The notes under the pieces are model-generated. The model was not told the origin of the DNA and ran no database searches. It saw only the letters and a program-made list of their open reading frames with translations. Made by a program: the position numbers and the translations under genes. Shown here in pieces: positions 51,994 through 61,110 of a DNA stretch of 64,000 bases; the stretch's first letter is position 1, and the number at the start of each line of letters is the position of its first letter. This DNA is from Modicisalibacter xianhensis (GTDB taxonomy: Bacteria; Pseudomonadota; Gammaproteobacteria; Pseudomonadales; Halomonadaceae), in assembly GCF_900113605.1 (NCBI RefSeq), contig NZ_FOPY01000010.1, positions 1 through 64,000 of the forward strand, in the 5' to 3' direction.

Positions 51994-53077
51994 GTACTCG
52001 TTATTCACGATGACCGTATGCTGGCACATCGGCCCAACGCCGAGGAGCCTTTCCAACCCGGAAAGCTGGATAGCCGTGTATAGGCGATTCTTGGAGGGCT
52101 TTTCGAAGGTGCCGTAATCAAATGGAGTTATCCCGAACATCCCGGAAGGCTCCTGGCCATTACCGACTTATTGACGCGCGAACCCGTGCCCGGGGTTCGC
52201 TACGAAATGGCCAGGCCCGCCACCGAAGAACAGCTTGGCAGGGTACACACCACCTCTTACATCGAGAATATTTATGATCTGCGCGGTAAGCAGGCATGGC
52301 TGGATGTCGATACCACTGCGGTTTCTCCCGGAAGTGTCGCTGCCGCTGAGGTAGCTGCGGGCGCTGCCATTGCTGCGGTCAAGGCGGTCGTGCAGGGGCG
52401 GGCCGGCAGCGCGCGTCCTTTGTCGTCCCCCTGGGCACCATGCGGATTCGGTACGCGCGCGGGGCTTCTGCCTGTTCAATAACGTTGCGGTGACCGCCGC
52501 TCACGCCCAAGCCGAGCTCGGCTGCGAGCGGGTGTTGATCATCGACTGGGATGTCCACCATGGCAATGGGACCCAGGATATTTTCTGGGCTTCGCCCAAT
52601 GTGTTGTTCTTCGATACCCACCGTGCAGCGCCTTTCTATCCGGGTACCGGTAACAAGGAGGAGGTCGGCGTGGGCTTGGACGAAGGGCTGACCGTAAATG
52701 TGCCTTTACCGGCTGGTTGCGGCGATCCTTCGCTGGTCAAGGCCTACCGCGAAATACTGGTCCCCGCAGTCGAGTGGTTCAAGCCGGATCTGATACTGGT
52801 CTCTGCAGGCTTCGACATGCACCGTCTGGATCTGTGCATGAACTTGAGCTATAGCGGCTTCGGTGCACTGAGCGGCATCGTACAGGAGCTGGCAGATAAC
52901 CATTGTGGCGGGCGCTTAGCCATGGTGCTAGAGGGAGGATACCATCTCGAATCGCTGGCACGTGGGGTCCGCACCGTCTTGGAGGTTCTCGCAGGTGGTG
53001 ATCCTCCCGAGATCGAAGAGCCAGGCATTAGCGAGGTGGCTGGCTTGGCTGACTTTCATCGTGACGCGTTTCGATGA
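51994..53077 (+). pseudogene. Broken histone deacetylase-family (HDAC/AcuC-like) gene
   Basis: Plus-strand reading gives a deacetylase N-terminus (VLVIHDDRMLAHRPNAEEPF) from 51994, then an in-frame TAG at 52081. Matching protein resumes (YPEHPGRLLAITDLL, QLGRVHTTSYIENI). A reading-frame change follows at about 52390-52425, before the catalytic RPPGHHADSVRARGFCLFNN and DWDVHHGNGTQDIF. The rest continues normally to the stop at 53077. Intact relatives remove acetyl groups from lysines or polyamines using zinc. The stop and the frameshift together make it a pseudogene. No clear start codon is visible at the 5' end either. It lies inside the island. Confidence 0.85.
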
Positions 53078-53124
53078 ACATGCAGCCTATTAGCAAGCTA
53101 TGCGGGGGTAGGCTCTCTGCTCGC

Positions 53125-53412
53125 TTAGCGAACGCTTAGCAGTGTAAGCGACAAAAATAGGTCTCTTTCGGCTGTCTGGCTAAACAGTAACTGAATTGAC
53201 CCGACTCGACCCGAATGCAGTCCACCAAGTTGCTGGGCTATCGAGGCATAACCGCCGGCTGCGTCTTGGCACTCGCCGCCTACCGGCAGCGCTGGATCAG
53301 GCCGTAAGCGATCCACTTTAAAGCTCGATACATTGTGTACCTGGTTGCGGATTGGTTGCTGATTGCGCACAACTAAAGTAACAGGTGGGAAAAATGGAGG
53401 AGCATAATTCAT
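53125..53412 (-). CDS. Small uncertain open reading frame at the island's right end
   Basis: A possible 95-residue protein with an ATG at 53412. No recognised domain, signal peptide or membrane segment. The reading direction and low complexity do not decide whether it is real. It lies just inside the right repeat. The whole gap 53078-53616 otherwise contains only the tRNA-derived repeat. Confidence 0.25.
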   Translation of the reverse strand: MNYAPPFFPPVTLVVRNQQPIRNQVHNVSSFKVDRLRPDPALPVGGECQDAAGGYASIAQQLGGLHSGRVGSIQLLFSQTAERDLFLSLTLLSVR

Positions 53413-53466
53413 TGTTTTATCTAGAAAACCGCATTGCAGGCGCGATCCTTAAATTAGCAAAATTGC

Positions 53467-53513
53467 ACTCATAATCCCTTGGTCGCAGGTTCAAGTCCTG
53501 CTGGGCCCACCAT
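53467..53513. repeat. Direct repeat, right attachment-like site (tRNA-Ile2 3' fragment)
   Basis: Copy of 38869-38915 with 46 of 47 bases identical, running from the anticodon loop to CCA. The 5' half of a tRNA is missing here, so it is not a second gene. It marks the right edge of the island. Confidence 0.85.
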
Positions 53514-53616
53514 CCTTAAGCCGTGCTACGACTAACCTCAAGCAAACTTGTTCCCAAGGTGTTCTGGCGTACATTAATGGTCGCAGGCCGAGCACGCTCG
53601 CCCCGGGCAAGAGCAA

Positions 53617-53970
53617 CTACTTGGCAGGTCTTATAATGACCTTTATCGGTCCACTGTGGTCGATGGCGGTAAAATCGGCGGTGAATCCTCCCAGTTTGAC
53701 TAGCCCCTTCGCATAGCTGAAACCCTGACGGAAGATGGCCAGATTGCCCCAGGGAGCATAGTAGGTTATGTCGCCGGCCCGCGGTGTCATACCGCTGGGG
53801 GCCTCACCGATGGGCAGGCTTCCCGGCAGGTCGGCGATTTTCTCAACGCCGGCACCGAAATCGTCCAGCGAAAGCTCAAGCGGTAGCATATCGGCAAAGG
53901 CCCGGGCGGCCGCGGTGTCGTCGAGGAGTGCGCTGATTTGCTGCCCCTCTACATCAAAGACGATATCCAT
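53617..53970 (-). CDS. Cyclophilin-like fold protein
   Basis: About 117 residues starting MDIVFDVEGQQISALLDD. It continues with LPLELSLDDFGAGVEKIADL and ITYYAPWGNLAIFRQGF, the pattern of the small cyclophilin-like family found beside cupins, CMD proteins and short-chain dehydrogenases in many proteobacteria. The ATG at 53970 with GGAG upstream is preferred over a longer frame to 54060. Exact function unknown. It is the last gene of a minus-strand group with the dehydrogenase remnant and CMD protein. Confidence 0.8.
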   Translation of the reverse strand: MDIVFDVEGQQISALLDDTAAARAFADMLPLELSLDDFGAGVEKIADLPGSLPIGEAPSGMTPRAGDITYYAPWGNLAIFRQGFSYAKGLVKLGGFTADFTAIDHSGPIKVIIRPAK

Positions 53971-54101
53971 GGTGTGATTTTCTCCGGATAGGGTGGTGGT
54001 GGATGCCCCCTTGACGGCATCGGAGCAACCCAAGGCGCGTTTTGAAGTGATACGAGGCATGACGACTCCTCGAGGTGGTGTGCTCGCGCTGATGGACGGC
54101 G

Positions 54102-54284
54102 AGGTTGGGTAATCGCAAAGTAGACGATACGTACAAATGAATCTGCCGGAATTGTCGCCGATGCTTGGAAGGCCCCGATTGCCTCCGAGGCCGCCGGATC
54201 GGTGATATGGCTGGGCAGTTCGGTATCAATGGCACCCGGCAAAATGCTCGTCGAGTGCAGGTTGTAGCGAGGCGCAGATATCAA
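54102..54284 (-). pseudogene. C-terminal remnant of a short-chain dehydrogenase/reductase
   Basis: About 60 residues read like the end of an SDR enzyme (SILPGAIDTELPSHITDP, then IPADSFVRIVYFAITQP). The Rossmann part with the cofactor site and catalytic tyrosine is gone; the piece begins right at the CMD gene's stop. It is a deletion remnant between the CMD and cyclophilin-like genes. Confidence 0.75.
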
Positions 54285-55078
54285 CTCTCGATCAGGCCGC
54301 GCGACTCGAATACCGACTTGAACACTGGCATGGCTGAAAACACCTTGGGCCAGCCGGTGTAGAATGCCAGCTGGGTGAGTGTCTCGGAGGCTTCAGTCTT
54401 CGACAGCCCGTTATCCATGGCGCGGTTGAGATGGAAGGTGACCTGCTCGGGCTGGCCGGCTGCGACCAGGGCGCTGACGGTAACCAGGCTCCGGTCTCTC
54501 GCGGCCAGGCCGGGACGCAGCCACAGATCGAGGAAGAGGGCATCGGTGGTGTACTCGACCACGCCTGGGGCAACGTCGGCGAAGCGCTCGGCGACGAACT
54601 GCTGACGTTTGGCCTCGGCTTCCTCATCCAGCGGTAAGCGCTGTGTCGGTATGGCGGGCGACGACGAGTTGTCGATGCCCCGTGCCGAAAAGACATCATC
54701 CAGCAACGTGACCGCTGCGGTGGCATTGCCCCACCCGGTGTAGAACGCCAAATGGGTGATGATCTCGGAGAGTTCGTTGGGTGCGACGCTGTTGTCCAGC
54801 GCCAGGTTGAAGTGGTAGCGCAGCTCGGCGACCTGCTGCTGAGTGATCAACGCCGAGAGGGTCACGATGCTGCGATCCCTGGGGTCCAGGCCGGCCCGAT
54901 GCCACAGGTCGCCGATGACCATGTCCTCTGTGTAATGTGCGAATGCCGGGGAGACGCGGTTCATCTCGTCACCGCTCGGCGCGGGCGAGAAGTCTCGGGT
55001 CGATTGGGATTCCGGCATCTGACTGCAGGCGGCCAGAACACCGAGCAAGGGGAGCGTGAAAAGTCGTTTGGTGCGCAT
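54281..55078 (-). CDS. Lipoprotein with two carboxymuconolactone decarboxylase-like domains
   Basis: About 265 residues. The ATG at 55078 begins a lipoprotein signal (LFTLPLLGVLAACSQ, lipid-bearing cysteine about residue 19). Two CMD/AhpD-like repeats follow (about 50-140, RDRSIVTLSALITQQQVAEL, and about 165-255, RDRSLVTVSALVAAGQPEQV). Neither repeat has the CxxC of AhpD, so a peroxidase role is unlikely. Such proteins are often beside cupins and cyclophilin-like genes. The binding site GGAG precedes the start. Function unassigned. Confidence 0.85.
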   Translation of the reverse strand: MRTKRLFTLPLLGVLAACSQMPESQSTRDFSPAPSGDEMNRVSPAFAHYTEDMVIGDLWHRAGLDPRDRSIVTLSALITQQQVAELRYHFNLALDNSVAPNELSEIITHLAFYTGWGNATAAVTLLDDVFSARGIDNSSSPAIPTQRLPLDEEAEAKRQQFVAERFADVAPGVVEYTTDALFLDLWLRPGLAARDRSLVTVSALVAAGQPEQVTFHLNRAMDNGLSKTEASETLTQLAFYTGWPKVFSAMPVFKSVFESRGLIES

Positions 55079-55172
55079 ATCGGGGGCTCCAGAAAGCGGC
55101 GGGGGAGAGAAACGCATTGGGCCCCGGTCCGTTACGGTCGAGTCGGAGCCTCGGCGGGGGTGCGTCGCCGGA

Positions 55173-55637
55173 TCAGCCTTGGTATTGCTCGTCGCTGACC
55201 GGTTCCAACCACTCGACGGCGCTGCCGTCGACCTGCTCCTGGATGGCGATGTGCGTCATCGAATGCGTGTCGGAGGCCCCGTGCCAATGTTTGATGCCTG
55301 GCGGTGTCCAGATCACGTCGCCTGCCTTGATCACGCGTTTCTCACCGCCTTCCTCCTGAATCCAGCCGATGCCATCAGTGACGACGAGGGTCTGACCGGC
55401 GGGGTGGGTGTGCCAGTTGGAGCGCGCACCCGGTGTGAAAGTGACTTCGCCGCCGGTGGTATGGCGGGTATCGTTGCTGTCGAAGAGTGGATCGATCAGG
55501 GCGTGACCCACGAATAGATCCTCGCTCCCCACGACCGTATTCCGATCATGAAGATTGCTGATCTGCGTGCTTTCAGCGTGGGCCATCCCTGCGGCCAGGT
55601 TCAGGCCCAGGGTGGCGATCAGGTGGCTCGTTTTCAT
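55173..55637 (-). CDS. Exported cupin, (R)-hydroxynitrile lyase-like
   Basis: About 154 residues with a signal peptide (LIATLGLNLAAGMAHAES) and a single cupin barrel. The metal ligands are in [16 protein letters not shown] (two histidines and a glutamine) and KHWHGA (a histidine). This is the layout of the manganese cupins represented by the Granulicella hydroxynitrile lyase. The ATG at 55637 has GAGGA upstream. It is a paralogue of the cytoplasmic cupin at 56991. Actual substrate unknown; hydroxynitrile lyase activity is only one possibility. Confidence 0.85.
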   Translation of the reverse strand: MKTSHLIATLGLNLAAGMAHAESTQISNLHDRNTVVGSEDLFVGHALIDPLFDSNDTRHTTGGEVTFTPGARSNWHTHPAGQTLVVTDGIGWIQEEGGEKRVIKAGDVIWTPPGIKHWHGASDTHSMTHIAIQEQVDGSAVEWLEPVSDEQYQG

Positions 55638-55984
55638 CGTGTCGTCCTCTGCGTAGCGGTGAGTTTGAATGTCGCGATTCCCTGAAAACTGATGGGATAA
55701 GGTGAAGAATTGGCTATCGAGAGGAACCTTTGCACAGCTTCTCGCGGCCGACCATGGCCCAGGCGCGCAAGCACTCATGAGATGAATTCATGAATGCTGC
55801 GAAATCGGTTTGTGGGTAGGGGCTTTAGCCAGAGGTGTGGCGTGAGTTGCCGCCGGCAGTGGTTGGGCCGTTAGTCCTCGACGGTCAGGCAATCTTAATG
55901 TCACGGCACGCGCTGATCATGCAGGGTGTGAGGGTGGCTCCGAGCGTTGTCGCTGGCCTTTCGCTCGGTGTTAGTGTGTCCGGA
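55638..55984. other. Intergenic region between cupin and LysR genes
   Basis: A 347-base gap with no convincing gene. It should contain the promoter of the exported cupin (minus strand) and the end of the LysR transcript. No hairpin stands out. Confidence 0.5.
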
Positions 55985-56875
55985 TCACGTCTGGCTCAAG
56001 GCGTTGACGAGAATCGAGAAGGCGGGAGAGGACTGCCGGCGGTGCGGGTAGTAGAGAAAGTAGCCGGTAAACGGGGGAGACCACGCCTCGAGCACGGCTT
56101 CGAGCTTCCCGGCGGCGATGGCGTCCGCTGCCAGACCATCGGGGACATAGCAGATGCCATAGCCGTCGATGGCAGCGGTGAGTATCGGCTCGATGGTGTT
56201 GAACGTCAGCTGCCCCTGCACCCTGACCCGAATCTCGCGACCCTCCTTTTCGAACTCCCAGGCATAGAGGCCTCCATGGGTGGGCAGCCTGAGGTTGATG
56301 CACTGGTGCTGGGTCAACTCCTGTGGGGTCTGGGGTTTGCCATGCGCCTGAAAGTAGTCGGGAGAGGCGACGGCGCGCATTGCGAAATCCGGCCCTACGC
56401 GCACCGCGATCATGCCTTCGCTGACCTGCTCGCCGAGTCGGATGCCGGCATCGAACTGTGACTCGACAATGTCCGTGAGCTGATACTCCGTCACCACCTC
56501 GACATGAATATCCGGATACTGATTCAGCACCGGACGCAGCTTGGGCCAGACGATCGTATTGGCGGCGTAATCCGTGGTGGTGATGTGAAAATTGCCGGCT
56601 GGTTTGTCACGGGTATCGATGATCGACCACAGTTCACCCTCCAGCTCTTCGAGCATCGGCACCACCCGGTCCAGTAGCCGCTGACCCTCCACCGTGGGCG
56701 CGACCTTGCGGGTTGTGCGGGCCAGTACCTTGATGCCGAGTCGTTTCTCGAGATCGCGAACCGTATGACTGAGCGCCGATTGGGAGACGCCCAACTGTGC
56801 CGCGGCCTTGGTGAACGTTCCCGCTTTGGCGACCGTGGCGAAGGCTACCAGGCCGGCCATGTTTTCCCTCAGCAT
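55985..56875 (-). CDS. LysR-family regulator beside the cupin genes
   Basis: A 296-residue LysR-type regulator: DNA-binding domain (about 5-62, GTFTKAAAQLGVSQSALSHTV) and effector domain starting about 90 (PAGNFHITTTDYAANTIVWP). It is divergent from the cytoplasmic cupin gene across 115 bases and in line with the exported cupin and CMD genes. It therefore probably regulates these neighbours. The family branch (with LRLPTHGGLYAWEFEKEGRE) is common next to such oxidoreductase and cupin clusters. Confidence 0.9.
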   Translation of the reverse strand: MLRENMAGLVAFATVAKAGTFTKAAAQLGVSQSALSHTVRDLEKRLGIKVLARTTRKVAPTVEGQRLLDRVVPMLEELEGELWSIIDTRDKPAGNFHITTTDYAANTIVWPKLRPVLNQYPDIHVEVVTEYQLTDIVESQFDAGIRLGEQVSEGMIAVRVGPDFAMRAVASPDYFQAHGKPQTPQELTQHQCINLRLPTHGGLYAWEFEKEGREIRVRVQGQLTFNTIEPILTAAIDGYGICYVPDGLAADAIAAGKLEAVLEAWSPPFTGYFLYYPHRRQSSPAFSILVNALSQT

Positions 56876-56990
56876 TCATTAACTCCTTTCATAGGTGCTG
56901 CCGGTTCAAGCCCATTATCCACTCCCCGAGGACTGCTAACCTGCAAATGCTCTCACTGATAGCGATACCGCCACCCTTCAGGAGGTTGTC

Positions 56991-57392
56991 ATGAAAATCA
57001 ATCGCGTCGGCACGCAGCCGTCCACACCTGGGCCGGAAGACTACTTTACTGGCACCGTTCGTATCGACCCGCTGTTCAGTGCCGAAGCGCCTGGGCGCAC
57101 CAGTGGCGCGGCGGTGACGTTCGAGCCCGGCGCGCGGACGGCCTGGCACACGCATCCGGCGGGCCAGACGCTCATCGTCACTGCCGGCTTAGGACGAGTT
57201 CAGCGCGAGGGTGGCCCCATTGAAGAGATTCGCCCCGGCGACGTGGTGTGGTTCCCGGCTGGCGAGAAACACTGGCATGGTGCGGCACCCGATGTCGCCA
57301 TGACCCATATCGCCATTCAGGAATCAATCGACGGTAGTCCGGTGACCTGGATGGAGAAAGTCAAGGACGAGGAGTACGAAGGCAAGGTGTAA
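56991..57392 (+). CDS. Cytoplasmic cupin, (R)-hydroxynitrile lyase-like
   Basis: A 133-residue single-domain cupin. Its run of motifs ([58 protein letters not shown]) follows the Granulicella tundricola manganese hydroxynitrile lyase closely, with the three histidines and glutamine that hold the metal. GGAGG sits 7 bases before the ATG. It is divergent from the LysR gene and probably controlled by it. Many such cupins have unknown natural substrates, so the lyase activity is a possibility, not a finding. Confidence 0.9.
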   Translation: MKINRVGTQPSTPGPEDYFTGTVRIDPLFSAEAPGRTSGAAVTFEPGARTAWHTHPAGQTLIVTAGLGRVQREGGPIEEIRPGDVVWFPAGEKHWHGAAPDVAMTHIAIQESIDGSPVTWMEKVKDEEYEGKV

Positions 57393-57605
57393 AGCTGCCT
57401 GTGACGGCGCCGCGCCGGTGCAGGCGCGTACCGCAGGCCGTCGAGCCGGCTGGCGGACGTCCGTCGGCGGTACCTGCCAGCGCTGTGCGGACAGACTTGA
57501 GAGTGAAAATGGTATCCTTGCAGGTAAATAGACATCGCCGAAGCGGTGCGTACCGAATCATGACGTCCACCTGGTGGACGCTCCCTGCAGGGAACAACCA
57601 TAATC

Positions 57606-59030
57606 ATGCGTGTGAGAGCTGCCATATTCGCCCTGCTGGGCCTGGCTACTACCCCACTGGATTCGTACGCCGCCAATATTACCCAGGCCCGGTCCTGGAC
57701 GGATGATGCAGGTAAAACCCGCGTTGTGCTGGAGCTTTCAGCCCCGGTCACTCCAACGGTTTTCGAGCTTGCCAATCCTCATCGGCTAGTGGTCGACCTT
57801 CCGGGAGCGGTAGCCGGTGCCGATCTTGGTGAACAATTGGCCTTTTCAGGCTCTCCCATCAGGGCCATGCGTACTGGCGAGCATCGCCACATGACGAGGC
57901 TGGTGCTCGATCTTTCCGAGCCGGTTCAGGTGAAACACTTCCTGCTGGCGCCCCACCAAGGGCAGCCCGATCGGCTGGTTCTCGACCTGACTCATGCTGG
58001 CAAAGGTGCCACGGCAACGCAGCCGATAGCCTCTGTTACGCTACCGGGACCACTGCAAAATGCGCCGGCATCACCCGGGCGGGATATCATCGTGGTGGTC
58101 GACGCCGGCCACGGCGGGAAAGATCCGGGAGCGGTCGGAGCCAATGGCACCTATGAGAAGGATGTGGTCCTGGCCATTGCTCGGCAATTGGAACGGCGCC
58201 TGGATGGTATCCCAGGCTTCGAAGGGGAGTTGACCCGCAAGGATGACACCTTCCTAAGCCTGCGAGAGCGGACCCGAATAGCACGAGACCTATCCGCAGA
58301 TTTCTTCGTCTCCATCCATGCCGATGCAGCCACTCGCAAGAGTGCCCAGGGGAGTTCGATCTACGCATTGTCGACCTCGGGCGCCAGCTCGGAAACCGCC
58401 CGCTGGCTGACGAGGCAGGAAAGCGCATCTCTACTGGGGGAGGAAGATGAGCATATCGCGCTTGCGGAAGCCGATCCCATGCTCCGCTCGGTTCTGCTCG
58501 ACCTGGCAATGGGCATAACCCTGACTGACTCGATCTCGGCAGGCGACCGGGTTCTCAAGGAAATGGGTGAGGTCAACCGCCTGCATAAGCCTCGGGTCGA
58601 GCAAGCGGCCTTTGTGGTTCTCAAATCTCCCGATATACCCTCGTTGCTGGTGGAAACCGGCTTCATCACTAATGCGCAAGAAGAGCAGCGACTGAAAGAT
58701 CCAATCCATCAAGCCAAGTTGACGGATGCCATCCTGAATGGACTTGTGGGGCATTTCGACAAGAAGTCCCCCCCTGGGACTTGGCTGGCACAGCAGAAAA
58801 CAAGCCGCGTGGCGATAACCAATGCAATGCTCGAGAAGCAAGTCGCTGTTGAGAAGCCCCAAAGGCCGGCTGTATACCAGATTCAGGAAGGGGAGACTCT
58901 GGCTCAGATTAGCAAGGCTTTGGGCATACCTCTCGATAGCCTGCGAGATGAAAACCCGGTCGAGGAGCTTCCCCTGCAGGCCGGGGCAACCCTCCGACTC
59001 CCCGCCGGCCCTGACAATACGGGTACTTGA
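57606..59030 (+). CDS. N-acetylmuramoyl-L-alanine amidase with AMIN and LysM domains
   Basis: A 474-residue periplasmic cell-wall amidase that cuts between N-acetylmuramic acid and the peptide during cell separation. Signal peptide (to about residue 22), AMIN domain (about 24-135) for localisation, and amidase_3 catalytic domain (about 160-385) with zinc ligands in VVDAGHGGKDPGAVG, the glutamate in YEKDVVLA, FFVSIHADA and the catalytic glutamate in LVETGFITN. A C-terminal LysM (about 420-465) binds glycan. This layout is that of the AmiB/AmiC types of pseudomonads. It stands alone, not in the usual amiB-mutL setting, so it may be an extra copy. Confidence 0.94.
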   Translation: MRVRAAIFALLGLATTPLDSYAANITQARSWTDDAGKTRVVLELSAPVTPTVFELANPHRLVVDLPGAVAGADLGEQLAFSGSPIRAMRTGEHRHMTRLVLDLSEPVQVKHFLLAPHQGQPDRLVLDLTHAGKGATATQPIASVTLPGPLQNAPASPGRDIIVVVDAGHGGKDPGAVGANGTYEKDVVLAIARQLERRLDGIPGFEGELTRKDDTFLSLRERTRIARDLSADFFVSIHADAATRKSAQGSSIYALSTSGASSETARWLTRQESASLLGEEDEHIALAEADPMLRSVLLDLAMGITLTDSISAGDRVLKEMGEVNRLHKPRVEQAAFVVLKSPDIPSLLVETGFITNAQEEQRLKDPIHQAKLTDAILNGLVGHFDKKSPPGTWLAQQKTSRVAITNAMLEKQVAVEKPQRPAVYQIQEGETLAQISKALGIPLDSLRDENPVEELPLQAGATLRLPAGPDNTGT

Positions 59031-59194
59031 ACCAATTACATCAGGGGTATGCCTACCTGTTTGATAGGCGGCTTGAGAGATGTGCCGCATCGTCAGTATG
59101 GCGCTTCGCTAGCGTTACCAAGCCAGCATTCGCCAAGCGAAGGTGCGATGCGTACCATTGCGGTGACGCAACCGAGTACTTGACCATACTAACT

Positions 59195-61063
59195 ATGCCG
59201 CTAGCCACGCCCCGCCGCCTTCTGCTGTTCTTCAGCACACTGGCCACCCTGTCGGTGGGTGGGTTCCTCGCTATCGAGTCGTGGCTGGTATACAAGCGCG
59301 ATCTCGCTTCAGTTGAGAGCAACCTCGAGGCGCAGGCCACCTTGTTGACGGAGCATGCCGAGTTGGCGTTTACCACGGCGCGCCAGGTCCTGGCTGATAT
59401 CGAGTGGGAGCAGAACAGGCAGGCAATGCAGCAATACCTGTCCAGCCGCCCTTTGTACCAGCGCATTCTGGGTACGCCGTTGTTCGGCGGGCTATTCGTG
59501 GCGAATGCCGAAGGTGATGTCATCTTCACGGCCAAGAAGTTTCCCGCCGATTTCGATGTTCTGGCCCAAGGGGCGCTCTATCAAGCGCATCGCCAAGGGG
59601 CCTACGATGTCGTGGGCTGGCCATTGACCTTGGGTGAGTCCGACCGGCAGATGATCCCCGTCAGTCACCGCCTGGTGGATCGGAACGGCGAATTTGCCGG
59701 ATTTGCCGTGGTCTTGCTCCAGGCAGAGTATTTCCGGGATTTCTATGATCGGGTCATCAATGACAGTGAGCTGCGTATCGGCATGTTTCATCGGGACGGT
59801 ACTGTGCTGATCCTGCACCCCTCGCCACTGGCGGAGCGTCCCACGTCCCAGCATGAATTATCCGCACTGTTCACTGCCAAGGCTGCCGATACGCTACTTG
59901 TCAGTTCGCCAGTGGATGGTCAGGACCGGATCGCTGCCTTTCGCAATATGGACATGTATCCCGTGACCATGGCGGCTTCGTACAGCTATGCAGCGTTCAT
60001 CGAAGATCTGTTGCCTGCGTTTCGGCGCAACGCGATTTTGTTTCTTATCTTTACCGGCGGGGTGATTCTGGCCTGGGTGCTGATCGATCGTGCATTGCGT
60101 GTCGCGGTGAAGGCACGCGAGGCCACGACAGGTGCGCAGCGGCGGCAGCAGGAAACGCTGCAGCTGTGCCATGCTATCGCTCATAACCTGCCCAATGGAC
60201 GCGTTTTCGTGATCGAGCGGGGCTATCGCTACGCCTTCGTGGAGGGGCGCCTGTGGCAGGACCATCCCGATTACAACCCTCAGGCTATGGTGGGCAAAAC
60301 CATTCGTGAAGTCTTCCCGGCGGATCACGCGGCTCGGCTGGAATCGCTGGTGGATACTGCATTGGCCGGTAGGGAGGGGGAGCAGGAAATCATCTTCCAG
60401 CAACGCGTCTTCAAGGCCTTTGCCACACCACTACGCAACGAGTCCGGCCAAGTGCTGCGCTGCCTGCTCCTGACACAGGAAATCACTCGGCTCAAGGAGG
60501 ATCAGAAGGCGCTCGAGATGCTCAACCAGGAGCTGGACCGACTGGCGCGGACCGACAGCCTATTGGGCATCAGTAACCGTCGTGAACTGGATCGCCACTT
60601 GGAAAGTGAGTGGTCACGCGGTAGCCGCGAGGGGCATCCTCTGGCTCTATTGTTGATCGATGTCGACTGTTTCAAGCATTACAACGACGTTTATGGTCAT
60701 CCGGCCGGCGATAACAGCTTGCAACAGGTCGCAAGCGTGTTGAGCGAAGCGATACGACGCCCAGGCGACTTGGCCGCACGCTATGGTGGCGAAGAAATGG
60801 CGGTGCTGTTACCGCATACGGAGATGGACGGGGCGCTCAATATAGCTCAGCGGATCCATGAATTGTTGGCCGAGCGTAACATTCCGTTCGCTGCGTCACC
60901 CGTATCAGATCGAGTGACGGTCAGTATCGGTGCAGCCTCAATGCTGCCAGTGACGGGGCAAGCGTCGCAGCAATTGATCGACCGAGCCGACCAGGCACTG
61001 TACCGGGCCAAAGCCAATGGGCGCAGTCGAACCGAGGCTTACAGGGAAAAGGAGGCAAACTAG
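59195..61063 (+). CDS. Membrane-anchored diguanylate cyclase (sensor, PAS-like and GGDEF)
   Basis: About 622 residues: helix (about 5-28), a periplasmic Cache-like sensor (about 35-275), a second helix (about 280-300), a PAS-like segment (about 330-440) and a GGDEF domain (about 460-620). The active-site loop is GGEEM in YGGEEMAVLLP, and the substrate region is LLIDVDCFKHYNDVYGH, so it should make cyclic di-GMP. The ATG at 59195 follows directly before the first helix; the longer in-frame opening reaches back into the amidase gene's stop and lacks support. An inhibitory RxxD five residues before the loop is not evident (RPGDLAARYGG). Confidence 0.9.
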   Translation: MPLATPRRLLLFFSTLATLSVGGFLAIESWLVYKRDLASVESNLEAQATLLTEHAELAFTTARQVLADIEWEQNRQAMQQYLSSRPLYQRILGTPLFGGLFVANAEGDVIFTAKKFPADFDVLAQGALYQAHRQGAYDVVGWPLTLGESDRQMIPVSHRLVDRNGEFAGFAVVLLQAEYFRDFYDRVINDSELRIGMFHRDGTVLILHPSPLAERPTSQHELSALFTAKAADTLLVSSPVDGQDRIAAFRNMDMYPVTMAASYSYAAFIEDLLPAFRRNAILFLIFTGGVILAWVLIDRALRVAVKAREATTGAQRRQQETLQLCHAIAHNLPNGRVFVIERGYRYAFVEGRLWQDHPDYNPQAMVGKTIREVFPADHAARLESLVDTALAGREGEQEIIFQQRVFKAFATPLRNESGQVLRCLLLTQEITRLKEDQKALEMLNQELDRLARTDSLLGISNRRELDRHLESEWSRGSREGHPLALLLIDVDCFKHYNDVYGHPAGDNSLQQVASVLSEAIRRPGDLAARYGGEEMAVLLPHTEMDGALNIAQRIHELLAERNIPFAASPVSDRVTVSIGAASMLPVTGQASQQLIDRADQALYRAKANGRSRTEAYREKEAN

Positions 61064-61078
61064 TGGGAAGCTGCGGGA

Positions 61079-61095
61079 CGCCGCCAGTGGCGGCG
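61079..61095. terminator. Terminator between cyclase and CBS-domain genes
   Basis: The 7-base-pair stem CGCCGCC/GGCGGCG (61079-61085 with 61089-61095) has a 3-base loop, between two convergent genes. CCCTTGTG follows on the plus strand. It probably serves both. Confidence 0.65.
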
Positions 61096-61110
61096 CCCTT
61101 GTGTCCATGA

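Noticed and set aside
38916-53466. Integrase or transposase gene inside the island
   Set aside because: Looked for next to both repeats; no recombinase motif or remnant recognised.
53467-53513. Second tRNA gene
   Set aside because: Only the 3' part from the anticodon loop is present; no acceptor 5' strand or D arm upstream.
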